Source: Arthrobacter sp. ZGTC412
GTDB taxonomy: Bacteria > Actinomycetota > Actinomycetes > Actinomycetales > Micrococcaceae
Reading direction: 5' to 3'
Length of the DNA stretch: 64,000 bases
NCBI RefSeq assembly: GCF_002929215.1
Contig: NZ_PJII01000013.1
Location: 1-64,000 of the forward strand
Shown here: positions 40,378 through 47,444 of the stretch, in pieces
Layout of the letters: every line of letters starts with the position of its first letter
How positions within the stretch are numbered: position 1 is the stretch's first letter
Notes under the pieces: model-generated
Database searches by the model: none
What the model saw: only the letters and a program-made list of their open reading frames with translations
What the model was told of the DNA's origin: nothing
Made by a program: the position numbers and the translations under genes

Positions 40378-41196
40378 GTGACGGTGACGGTACATGTGGC
40401 GGGCGCCAGCAGCCGGGTAGTAAAGGCCGACGGCGGAAGGCGGGCGGCGGCGGGCTCCGCCGGCTTGGAGCCGTGGCCTGAGCCGTCCGGGTTCCTGCTG
40501 GACCTGGTCACGGACGTAGCGACCGGCGTCGACTCCCTGCGGCGGCTCGCTGAGACCGCGGCAGTGGCCCTCACGGGGTACACCGGGGTCCAGATCGACT
40601 GCGCCGCCACTCTCACCACGCCGCAGGGCGCTCCGATCCGGGCGGCCAACAACGGCCGTGCGGCTGCCCTTGCGGCTATGGAAAAGGATCTCGACGACGG
40701 CCCTTTGGCCCAGGCCATAGAGGCAGGCAGTCCCGTGGTTGTGGCGGCCGACGGCGGCCCTCCCCTGCGGTGGCAGGCTTACCGGCAGCGGTGCCTCGAC
40801 GCCGGCTACGGCGAGGTCCTCGCCGTTCCGGTCCGGCTCGACGCCGGAATGTCTTGCGCGCTGGCTTTCTTTGCCCCGCCGGAGGTCCGGTTCGCACCTG
40901 AGGCGGTCAGCCAAGCAACGTGGTTGGCGGGCGTGGCGGGAAGGAGCCTGAGGCTGGCCCTTGAGGTCCAAAGCGTCCGTGCGGCCGGGGACAACCTGAA
41001 GGCCGTCCTGGAAAGCCGGACCTCCATCGACGTGGCCTGCGGGGTGATCATGGGCCGGAACCGCTGTTCCTATCCGGACGCGTTCAGCATGCTCGCCGGT
41101 GCCTCAACCCGCAAGGGCCTGCTGGTGCGCGAGGTGGCCGAGGGAGTCCTGAACAATCTTCCAAGCGGCGCACCGGGAACCCGGTTCGAGGTCTGA
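40378..41196 (+). CDS. GAF-ANTAR regulator
   Basis: From GTG 40378 the protein has 272 residues. A GAF domain (about 30-200) includes LAETAAVALTGYTGVQIDCAATLTT and AGYGEVLAVPVRLDAGMSCALAFFAPP. A C-terminal ANTAR domain (about 210-262) reads LESRTSIDVACGVIMGRNRCSYPDAFSMLAGASTRKGLLVREVAEGV. The frame is open upstream through the promoter element, but that stretch is unlikely to be coding. It is preceded by site C. The decayed hydrolase gene follows 16 bases later. Confidence 0.9.
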   Translation: MTVTVHVAGASSRVVKADGGRRAAAGSAGLEPWPEPSGFLLDLVTDVATGVDSLRRLAETAAVALTGYTGVQIDCAATLTTPQGAPIRAANNGRAAALAAMEKDLDDGPLAQAIEAGSPVVVAADGGPPLRWQAYRQRCLDAGYGEVLAVPVRLDAGMSCALAFFAPPEVRFAPEAVSQATWLAGVAGRSLRLALEVQSVRAAGDNLKAVLESRTSIDVACGVIMGRNRCSYPDAFSMLAGASTRKGLLVREVAEGVLNNLPSGAPGTRFEV

Positions 41197-41212
41197 ACAG
41201 GAGAATACCTGC

Positions 41213-41826
41213 ATGGAGATCACGCTCGGTGAGGTGCCTGTGCACTACGCGGAGCACGGCAGCGGCATGCCTGTTCTCGCTCTGCATGGCGCAGGTGTGG
41301 ATCATCGAGAGATCGCCGGCGCCCTTGAACCGGTCTTCGGAGACGTCCCCGGTTTTCGGCGCCTGTACCCGGACCTGCCCGGGATGGGCCGCACCCCGGC
41401 GCCGGAAACGATCACGAGCAACGACGACGTCCTGGACCTGCTGCTCCGGTTCATCGACAGCACTATGGGTGGTGAACCGTTTCTTGTCATCGGCCACTCC
41501 TATGGCGGGTACCTGGCCCGTGCGATTGCAGGCCTGAAACCCGAACAAGCCGCAGGGCTGGCGCTGATCTGTCCGGTCGGTGCGCACACGCTCGATGTCC
41601 CGAACCATGAAGTCCTTGTCTCTTCGGCCGATCTGCCCGCCGGACTGGACCCCGATCTCGAGGCGACCTACCGCGACTACTTCGTGGTGCAGACCGCCGA
41701 AACCCTGCGCCGGTTCCACGAGCGTGTGGCTCCGTCGGTGGAACTTGTTGACGAGCCGGGCCTGACGCGGATCTTGTCGCATGCGTCTTTGTTGAGTGGC
41801 TCGCGCGGGTACGTGAGCGGAGCTAG
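41213..41826 (+). pseudogene. Alpha/beta hydrolase with internal deletion
   Basis: The frame from ATG 41213 encodes a normal alpha/beta hydrolase N-terminus: oxyanion region LALHGAGVDH, nucleophile elbow GHSYGG (Ser96) and the cap up to ELVDEPGLTRI near 41772. It then loses homology. In another frame, 41791-41826 reads VEWLARVRERS and stop, the usual C-terminal helix of these enzymes. About 60 residues, including the region of the catalytic Asp and His, are missing and the frame is shifted. The intact-looking continuation to 41911 is shadow. The TAG shares the CTAG with the stop of the convergent Hpt-like gene. Confidence 0.75.
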
Positions 41827-42314
41827 GGCTGGCTGTCAATGGTCCGTGGTCGCCGGGCTGTGTCCAGGTGCTTCCGGAGGGCGTAGGACGTCTGTCCGGC
41901 ACGTTGCTTGATCCGATGCAGGTAGTCCACGGCGAGCCGGGGCAGGGCAACAGCCGGATCAGATACCCGGGTACCTTCACGCTGGGCTGCCTCAAGGTCA
42001 GCGGCCAGGGCGGCAAGGCGTTCGGCGCCCACCATCTGGCTGGCGGTCTTGAGGCTGAGGACCGCATCCATGGCGCCGGCGGCATCACCGGTAGTCAATG
42101 CCACGCGCAGCTTTTCGATTCTCAGGGGCAGGGCCGTGATGAAGTTCTGGACAAACACCCTCCAGACGTCGTATTCACTGAGGTCCTCGCGGAGCCTCTC
42201 CAGCACTACGTGGTCCAGGAGGGGCTGGGGGGTTCCTGGGGAGCTTATCCAGGCCGACGTTCCGCCCGGGTGGGGGCTACTGGCCTTGTGCAGTGGAGTG
42301 GTAGTAGTGGTCAT
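41823..42314 (-). CDS. Hpt-like protein lacking the phospho-histidine (paralog)
   Basis: The 163-residue protein has a disordered N-terminal tail (about 30 residues) and then aligns with the protein at 22635: LLDHVVLERLREDLSEYDVWRVFVQNFITALPLRIEKLRVALTTGD, and AVLSLKTASQMVGAERLAALAADLEAA. The His of the HxLKG signature is Leu86 and Gly is Thr90, the same replacements. It ends in a basic tail. No ribosome site is obvious at ATG 42314. Two paralogs with the same lost histidine imply a conserved non-phosphorylatable function. Confidence 0.8.
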   Translation of the reverse strand: MTTTTTPLHKASSPHPGGTSAWISSPGTPQPLLDHVVLERLREDLSEYDVWRVFVQNFITALPLRIEKLRVALTTGDAAGAMDAVLSLKTASQMVGAERLAALAADLEAAQREGTRVSDPAVALPRLAVDYLHRIKQRAGQTSYALRKHLDTARRPRTIDSQP

Positions 42315-42491
42315 GCTTGGACGGTACGGAGTGGATACTGGGGGAACCCTGCGGCCGCACCTTGAGGTTTCCTAGCGGGTCCAAGGTCTTTTTTGGTCCT
42401 GAAGAAATGGAAGGCCCTGATAGGCTTGTGGTTCGCTTGGTGTCCGCGTGCAGGGCATCGAGCATGGCTGCTGTAGCCCAACGGCGGATTA

Positions 42492-42638
42492 TTGCACCCT
42501 GTTGAGAAGAGCCGCAAATGGCGCGATCACGTCTTTTGGGACGCTATGGCAAAGCTCGTAGCTCCGGGGCACCAACTGCGCATGACGGGCCCGGCGGCTG
42601 CGGATTACATCCTGACCAGCTACCCGGCCCTGGTCTGA
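42492..42638 (+). CDS. 48-residue small protein
   Basis: A TTG start at 42492 (GGCGG about 6 bases upstream) opens a frame reading HPVEKSRKWRDHVFWDAMAK, then LVAPGHQLRMTGPAAADYIL, ending YPALV and TGA (42636-42638). The composition looks like a real small protein (basic first half, helical). A different, Gly/Pro/Arg-rich frame overlaps it and is judged shadow. It precedes the zinc-ribbon-like gene by 5 bases. Confidence 0.55.
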   Translation: MHPVEKSRKWRDHVFWDAMAKLVAPGHQLRMTGPAAADYILTSYPALV

Positions 42639-42643
42639 GCATA

Positions 42644-43069
42644 TTGACGTCGTTAACGGACACCTACGTCCCCTGGGACGTTCACCAGCCCCGCGGGAAA
42701 CGCCCGTGGTGCGCAAGCTGCGATACGGACCTGCACCTCGTCGCTGAATTCCCGGCCGTCAGAGGCAGGCAAAGCGGGACACTCGCCGTCGCCGTCCGCT
42801 GTTCGCAGTGCCGCTTTTCACGCGTTGTGGACACCACCGCGGATCACGTCGCAGCCCTACCCGGGCTATCATTCGAACCCAGGACAGAGCAAAGGAATAC
42901 CCAGGACATGACTTTCATCAACAACACCACCGGGTCCAAAACCACTCTCAATGGCGGGCACATGCACCTGGCCAGCCTTGAGGACCTTGACCTCACGCCC
43001 GCCGGCCTCGCTGACGCCCCCGCACGCGAAGAAGACCGCGAAAGCATCGTGCACACCGGCAACAGCTAA
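42644..43069 (+). CDS. Small zinc-ribbon-like hypothetical protein
   Basis: From TTG 42644 the protein has 141 residues. A putative zinc ribbon is formed by WCASCDTDLH and VAVRCSQCRFSR (two CxxC pairs about 30 residues apart). The C-terminal 55 residues, starting MTFINNTTGSKTTLNGGHMH, are polar and could be a separate short gene from ATG 42908, since AAGGA lies upstream. The longer upstream frame to ATG 42518 overlaps the 48-residue gene. A perfect terminator follows. The function is unknown. Confidence 0.6.
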   Translation: MTSLTDTYVPWDVHQPRGKRPWCASCDTDLHLVAEFPAVRGRQSGTLAVAVRCSQCRFSRVVDTTADHVAALPGLSFEPRTEQRNTQDMTFINNTTGSKTTLNGGHMHLASLEDLDLTPAGLADAPAREEDRESIVHTGNS

Positions 43070-43110
43070 CAACCTGCAGAACCCCAGGCGGAAAATCAGC
43101 CCGGACAAGG

Positions 43111-43136
43111 GAAAGCCCCTCCTAGGAGGGGCTTTC
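43111..43136. terminator. Palindromic terminator
   Basis: GAAAGCCCCTCC (43111-43122) and GGAGGGGCTTTC (43125-43136) are perfect complements separated by TA. It lies 41 bases after the stop at 43069. Confidence 0.8.
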
Positions 43137-43381
43137 TACGTAGTGGTCAATTGTCTTCTGATATAGGTCAGCGGTGATGCACTCCCCCTTCCCGGACGCC
43201 CCCTAGCGCCCATCCGGACTATGACAAGAACAGACTTTAGTAAATTGGCCCCGGGCTCGTAAAGGGGTTCTGCGAAGAAAATTTTAGGAACCGCAAGAGA
43301 TTAGCTTCATAGGGTTTTCTCAGGGTGGCGGCGTTATGCTGCTCGCTATCTGGCCGCAGACGAGACGATTGGACTGCGAAG

Positions 43382-44206
43382 ATGCCCAACACCAGCACTG
43401 CCGCCGGGAACGTACGGCTCACGGCATGGCGATCGACTGTCGCCCTTTTGGCCTCTGCCCTGCTCTGCCTGGTGGCCGGATGCGGGGCGGAGGGCCCTGT
43501 TCCACCACCACCTGTCCCCACCGTAGAGGTGGACGATCTGAGCATCGCCGTCCCCGGCTACGTCGATCCGAGTGACTCGGGATACTGGCAGTCTGTCATT
43601 GAAGCCGCTCCGCAGGTCCGCGATGTCATCGTCAACGCCGACAGCGGACCCGGGGCGGTGGTGCACGAACCGTACGTCCAGCTGATCGGGACCCTGCGCG
43701 ATGCCGGTGTCAGGGTCCTGGGCTATGTGTCTACAGGCTGGGGCGAACGTGACCCCAAGACGGTTTACTCTGAAATCGACCGCTGGCGTGAGTGGTACGG
43801 CGTCGACAACATTTTCATGGACGAAGCAGCATCCGTTCCAGAGGAGGTGGGCACCTATGCCGACTACTCCGCCACGGTCCACGAAGCCGGCGGCATGGTG
43901 GTGCTCAACCCGGGGCTCATCCCCGACCGTGGCTACTTCGAGTACGCCGATGCCATAGTGACGTTCGAGGATTCAGCTAATAATTACTTCGCCACGCGGA
44001 CCCCGCAGGGCTGGCTTCAGGCGGAGACAAACACCGAGGTGTGGCACATTGTCATTGGCGCCCCGCTGGACCAGCTTAGTGGCGTGGTGGACCGCGCCCG
44101 CCAGCACGGAGCCGACAAGGTCTACGTGACCGACGACGTAGCCCCGAATCCGTACGACCGCCTCCCTCGATACTGGTCGGGCCAGCTGGACGCAGCCACG
44201 AAGTAG
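43382..44206 (+). CDS. Spherulin-4 family lipoprotein
   Basis: From ATG 43382 the product has 274 residues with a lipobox LVAGC (Cys34). The rest matches the spherulation-specific family 4 TIM-barrel-like fold: LSIAVPGYVDPSDSGYWQSVIEAAPQV, VIVNADSGPG, GVRVLGYVSTGWGERD, NIFMDEAAS and VVLNPGLIPDRGYFEYADAIVTFED. Such proteins are found near polysaccharide genes (endo-alpha-galactosaminidase-like fold, Ega3/Sph3 relatives), so exopolysaccharide cleavage is possible. It is 3 kb from the polysaccharide operon. A CAP-domain protein gene follows in the same direction. Confidence 0.85.
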   Translation: MPNTSTAAGNVRLTAWRSTVALLASALLCLVAGCGAEGPVPPPPVPTVEVDDLSIAVPGYVDPSDSGYWQSVIEAAPQVRDVIVNADSGPGAVVHEPYVQLIGTLRDAGVRVLGYVSTGWGERDPKTVYSEIDRWREWYGVDNIFMDEAASVPEEVGTYADYSATVHEAGGMVVLNPGLIPDRGYFEYADAIVTFEDSANNYFATRTPQGWLQAETNTEVWHIVIGAPLDQLSGVVDRARQHGADKVYVTDDVAPNPYDRLPRYWSGQLDAATK

Positions 44207-44247
44207 GAGATGCAGGCGGAGGACTGCGGTGAGCAACCTCACTCAAT

Positions 44248-45186
44248 GTGCGGTGTGGCGTTGACGTAGGTACTGTTCTTCGGGTGCTAAAAGACACGAG
44301 ACATATCCTTGCCCCCATGCTCACCCTCGCTGTGGCCGGCGGGCTGCTCGTCGGCGTTTCCGCTCCCGCCGGCGCCGCTTCCTGGCCACTCGGCTGGTGG
44401 AACTGGATCACCGCCAACGCCCAGTCCGCGGCTTCTGCGAAGACTTCCGCAACTGCGGTGAGCCGGACGCCCGCACCGGCTCCGTCAACGTCCGCTCCTG
44501 CTGCCGCTCCGACGACGACGTCTCCCGCTGCTGTTCCCGTAAAGCCGGCCCAGGCCAAGGTTCCCGCTCAGGCGAAGCCGGCTCCCTCACAGGTTCCCGC
44601 TCCCGCGAAGCCAGCCCCGGCCAAGGTCCCAGCTCCCGCGAAGCCCGCTCCCGTGCAGGTTCCCGCCAAGGCAGCTCCCGCTGCGTCGGCTCCTGCGCCG
44701 GCAGTCCCCGCGGTTCCGGCTCCCGAACCCGCTGCGCCGGTTCCCGCTCCCGCGGCGCCGGCCCCCGCCGCCAGCGGCACGCCGTCCAACGCCGTGGCCC
44801 TGCGGTCCTTCGAGCTCATCAATCAATACCGGTTAACCAACGGCCGCGCTGCCCTGCGCTACAACACCGGGCTCGAAACCGTGGCACAGAACTGGTCAAC
44901 CACCATGATGAGGGACATCAACGCCAAAGGCCGCGATGGTTTCCGGCACAACCCGGACGCGAGCGCCCAGATCCCGTCCGGCTGGACCCGTACCGCGGAG
45001 AACATCGCCGTGAACGCCGACGCCGATGCGCTCTTTGCCGCGTGGAAGGCGTCCCCCGGCCATAACGCCAACATGCTCAACGCCAACCTGACTGACTTCG
45101 GCTTCGGTTCGGCCCGGCTTTCCGCCGGTTCCCCGTACGGGGCGCAGTGGGTCGCCACCCAAAACTTCGCCACCTACGGGAAGTAA
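44248..45186 (+). CDS. Secreted CAP/SCP-domain protein with Pro/Ala-rich linker
   Basis: The 312-residue protein has a signal peptide (MLTLAVAGGLLVGVSAPAGAASW), a Pro/Ala/Lys linker (about 65-180) with repeats of PAPAKPAPAKVPA that could span the wall, and a C-terminal CAP domain (about 188-312) with LINQYRLTNGRAALRYNTGLE, TAENIA and SPGHNANMLNANLTDFGFG. Metal-binding His residues (FRHNP and GHNANM) are kept. The start is uncertain: GTG 44248, GTG 44284 or ATG 44317 all give a signal peptide. A perfect terminator follows the stop. Confidence 0.88.
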   Translation: MRCGVDVGTVLRVLKDTRHILAPMLTLAVAGGLLVGVSAPAGAASWPLGWWNWITANAQSAASAKTSATAVSRTPAPAPSTSAPAAAPTTTSPAAVPVKPAQAKVPAQAKPAPSQVPAPAKPAPAKVPAPAKPAPVQVPAKAAPAASAPAPAVPAVPAPEPAAPVPAPAAPAPAASGTPSNAVALRSFELINQYRLTNGRAALRYNTGLETVAQNWSTTMMRDINAKGRDGFRHNPDASAQIPSGWTRTAENIAVNADADALFAAWKASPGHNANMLNANLTDFGFGSARLSAGSPYGAQWVATQNFATYGK

Positions 45187-45190
45187 GCAA

Positions 45191-45224
45191 AAGGAACGAC
45201 GGCGGGTGACCGCCGTCGTTCCTT
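45191..45224 (+). terminator. Terminator after the CAP protein (ACGACGGCGG-type hairpin)
   Basis: AAGGAACGACGGCGG (45191-45205) and CCGCCGTCGTTCCTT (45210-45224) pair perfectly over 15 bp with loop GTGA, 5 bases after the stop. The core ACGACGGCGG recurs in hairpins at 54072 and 55418. Confidence 0.85.
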
Positions 45225-45475
45225 GTCTTCAGGGATGCGCCTCACGAGGCAGGCAGCGAATGTCGCGCGCAGCAGCACCCGAAGGTCAGCGGCGACCCGG
45301 TCGCCCCGCTAGAGCTCGTGCACGTCTGCGTCGTTGCGGCCCAGCGCGGGGCTGTTGGCAAGTCCAGCCGGTCCGCCATCCCGTGAGCTGCAGGCGTCGC
45401 AGCGTCCCACGAATTGATGAGGGCAGTCCGAGTTCTGGCCGTCGGCGGATGGGAGCGTTACATGCATCGGCTTGG
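45225..45475. other. Intergenic stretch
   Basis: About 250 bases with no supported gene; the readings across it in both strands are Arg/Ala/Cys-rich and lack ribosome sites. Confidence 0.4.
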
Positions 45476-45613
45476 CTAGCGCATCAGGGCGTAGGCCACG
45501 GTGGCTACACCAACCAAAAGGACGACACCAAACAGGGCGAACTTCTGCACGCCCCGCGTGGCTTGTTGAGGCTGTCTTCGGCGCCCGTGCTTCCGCGCTA
45601 TAACCTGTGCCAT
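45476..45613 (-). CDS. 45-residue membrane protein
   Basis: On the minus strand ATG 45613 to TAG 45478-45476 encodes a basic N-terminus (MAQVIARKHGRRRQPQQATR) and one transmembrane helix (VQKFALFGVVLLVGVATVAYAL). AGGGTGAAGC immediately before the ATG is a good ribosome site. The topology is basic tail inside, helix in the membrane. The function is unknown. Confidence 0.65.
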   Translation of the reverse strand: MAQVIARKHGRRRQPQQATRGVQKFALFGVVLLVGVATVAYALMR

Positions 45614-45766
45614 GCTTCACCCTAGCCAACTTCAAACCCGTTCACCCGCGTACAGCGGTACTTGTCTTTTAGTATCGGAGTTACTTGGCGTGGGTATGAT
45701 CGGGCCTGCACCACCGCTCAAGATGCGATCGTCGCCCACATGACGTCGGCGAAAAGGGAGACCACC

Positions 45767-46126
45767 ATGACAGCGAGTTCGATCATCGAGTACATCGACA
45801 GGTACGACGGTGATGTACGGGATCGGCTGCTGACCGTGTACGAACTGATCAAATCGGCCGTACCCGATGAAGCGGTGGAATCCATCAGCTGGCGTATGCC
45901 CACCTTCAAACTTGGCACCGAGCCGTTGTTCTTCTTCACCGGAACAAAGCGCCATATCGGGTTCTAACCGACTTCGGACGCGATCGCGCATTTCTCGACT
46001 GAGCTGGCCGCATATGGAACCACCGAGCACGCTATCCAGCTGCGACATGATGCCCCGCTCCCCACCGAGCTCATCCGCGAGATAATCGCCTGGCGGCTAC
46101 AGCAGCTGCCGTCAGGCAGGGTTTGA
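45767..46126 (+). pseudogene. DUF1801/YdhG-like protein with an in-frame stop
   Basis: ATG 45767 (AAAGGGAG upstream) starts a typical DUF1801 protein: SIIEYIDRYDGDVRDRLLTVYELIKSAVPDEAVESISWRMPTF then RHIGF, where a TAA (45965-45967) interrupts. The same frame continues PTSDAIAHFSTELAAYGTTEHAI ... PTELIREIIAWRL and ends at TGA 46124-46126. The intact protein would be 119 residues, the usual family length, and TAC or TAT to TAA at the Tyr of GFYP explains the break. The short reading to 45967 lacks half of the fold. Confidence 0.8.
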
Positions 46127-46174
46127 GTCAGCCGCCCCGGCGCACAGCATTGTTGGTGAGAAACCGGCCAGTCC

Positions 46175-46993
46175 TCATTGGGTCAGGCGGGCCCAGGACT
46201 CCAGGAACTTCTCAGCAATGTAGGCTTGGCCGGCGGTGTTTGGGTGGACGCCGTCGAAGTTGAAGTCCGGACTGTTGGCACTCGTAAACCAGCCAGCCTC
46301 GAGGGCGTTAACAAATGGAGCGTTGGCAGCTGCGGCACCAGCGCGGACAGCGCTGTTCGCGCCCCGCAGTTCCTCGGCGACGGGCTGGGGCGCCGATGGC
46401 CCAAGCACCACCACCTGGACGCCCGGCCAGAATCTGCGGGCCGCCTCGATGGTCTGAGCCGTGGCAGCTTCAACTTCATCGGAGTTGGGGATTAGGGCAT
46501 CGTTTTGTCCGCCTTGAAGAAAAAGGACGTTCGGCACGAAGGCCGGGTTAGCAGCAATCTCCCGCAACCGGACTTCGTACTCCCTGCCCAGCTCGTCCTG
46601 CTCCCCACCGCCCCAGGCGAACCCGGTTCCTGGCACGCCATCAATGTTGGTGGGGTATCCGAGCTGCCCGGCAACGAGGTTCGCCCACCCTTGGTCCGGC
46701 TGATCTGCACCAACACCGGCAGTGTACGAATCACCGACAATAAGGAGGACGGGCTCGGCCGGCAGCTCAATTCCGGGCTGTCGGGCGGTTGCAGTAGCCG
46801 TTGGCGTGGGTGTCGGTGTGGCTGTGGGGGTCGGAGACGCAGTAGCCGTGGGTGTCACCGCCGGGGAACTTGCCGGCACAGGGACGGATTCGACGGCGCC
46901 GCGCGGACCCATCAAGGCGATGGCTGCCACCCCGAAGGCGGCCACTGCCAGCACAAAAAGTGCTGCGTACTTGATCCACTCATGCTTGGCCAC
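46175..46993 (-). CDS. Membrane-anchored SGNH/GDSL hydrolase
   Basis: The 272-residue protein has an N-terminal helix (WIKYAALFVLAVAAFGVAAIAL), a Pro/Thr-rich linker (about 38-72), and an SGNH hydrolase domain: block I GDSYTAGVG with the catalytic Ser, Gly in block II, block III GGQNDA, and block V DGVHPN with Asp and His. Such enzymes remove acyl or acetyl groups from polysaccharides. GTG 46993 is the start. It lies divergent to the polysaccharide operon (452 bp away), so it could de-esterify that polymer; this is inferred from position. Confidence 0.88.
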   Translation of the reverse strand: MAKHEWIKYAALFVLAVAAFGVAAIALMGPRGAVESVPVPASSPAVTPTATASPTPTATPTPTPTATATARQPGIELPAEPVLLIVGDSYTAGVGADQPDQGWANLVAGQLGYPTNIDGVPGTGFAWGGGEQDELGREYEVRLREIAANPAFVPNVLFLQGGQNDALIPNSDEVEAATAQTIEAARRFWPGVQVVVLGPSAPQPVAEELRGANSAVRAGAAAANAPFVNALEAGWFTSANSPDFNFDGVHPNTAGQAYIAEKFLESWARLTQ

Positions 46994-47444
46994 GCTAAGT
47001 CCCGCCGAATCTTGTCACCGGCACATCCTACCGGCTCGACTTGCAGCGCGGATGGCATAGCGGATGGCATGCTCGTCGACCCTTCCCCGGGAAAGATGCC
47101 CCTCAGGATTGATCTTCCATGTGCAGGGTTGTGGCCCCGCTGGTCAAGAAAAAGCAGGAAACTTAGGGGAAATTGGTGCGCCAGGGTAATGGACAACAAA
47201 ACTTATTACCCGTTTCATGACACCTGACAGAGGCCGAAAACATCATCGAACAGGTAGTCACTTTTCTCTTTACCGAGTAGTAACGGTAGTCCGGCGGTAC
47301 TTGGTTCGAGTAGTAATTACTCGTGCCACGAGTACGTTGACCGTGGTCGGCTTAGGTGACCAGGGGCAAACTAGAGCGAACTGCCATTTAGCCCGTCGCC
47401 AGTCATTCAACTATCGGACGCATTTGCAGTCCAGGGGACAAAAT
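46994..47444. other. 450-bp region before the polysaccharide operon
   Basis: It holds a cluster of CGAGTA half-sites (47274-47334) and presumably the promoters of both divergent genes. No gene is supported in it. Confidence 0.5.
47274..47334 (+). promoter_or_regulatory. Cluster of CGAGTA half-sites with one full CGAGTA-N5-TACTCG (site D)
   Basis: CGAGTA occurs at 47274, 47307 and 47329; the middle one forms the full inverted repeat CGAGTA-GTAAT-TACTCG (47307-47323), flanked by TT and TGCC as at site C. The start codon of the first operon gene is 121 bases downstream of the full site. A -10-like TTAGGT is at 47352, 28 bases after the repeat, so the spacing differs from sites A to C. Confidence 0.55.

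Noticed and set aside
40360-40380. tRNA-like GAGGTTCGAACGGGGG
   Set aside because: No acceptor, D or anticodon arms are present; it lies in the leader of the ANTAR gene.
41827-41911. In-frame extension of the alpha/beta hydrolase beyond 41826
   Set aside because: It runs antisense through the Hpt-like gene and has no hydrolase similarity; the true C-terminal helix is in another frame.
45206-45635. Long frames on both strands after the CAP protein terminator
   Set aside because: Both are rich in Arg, Ala, Cys and lack ribosome sites; only the 45-residue membrane protein at 45476-45613 has one.
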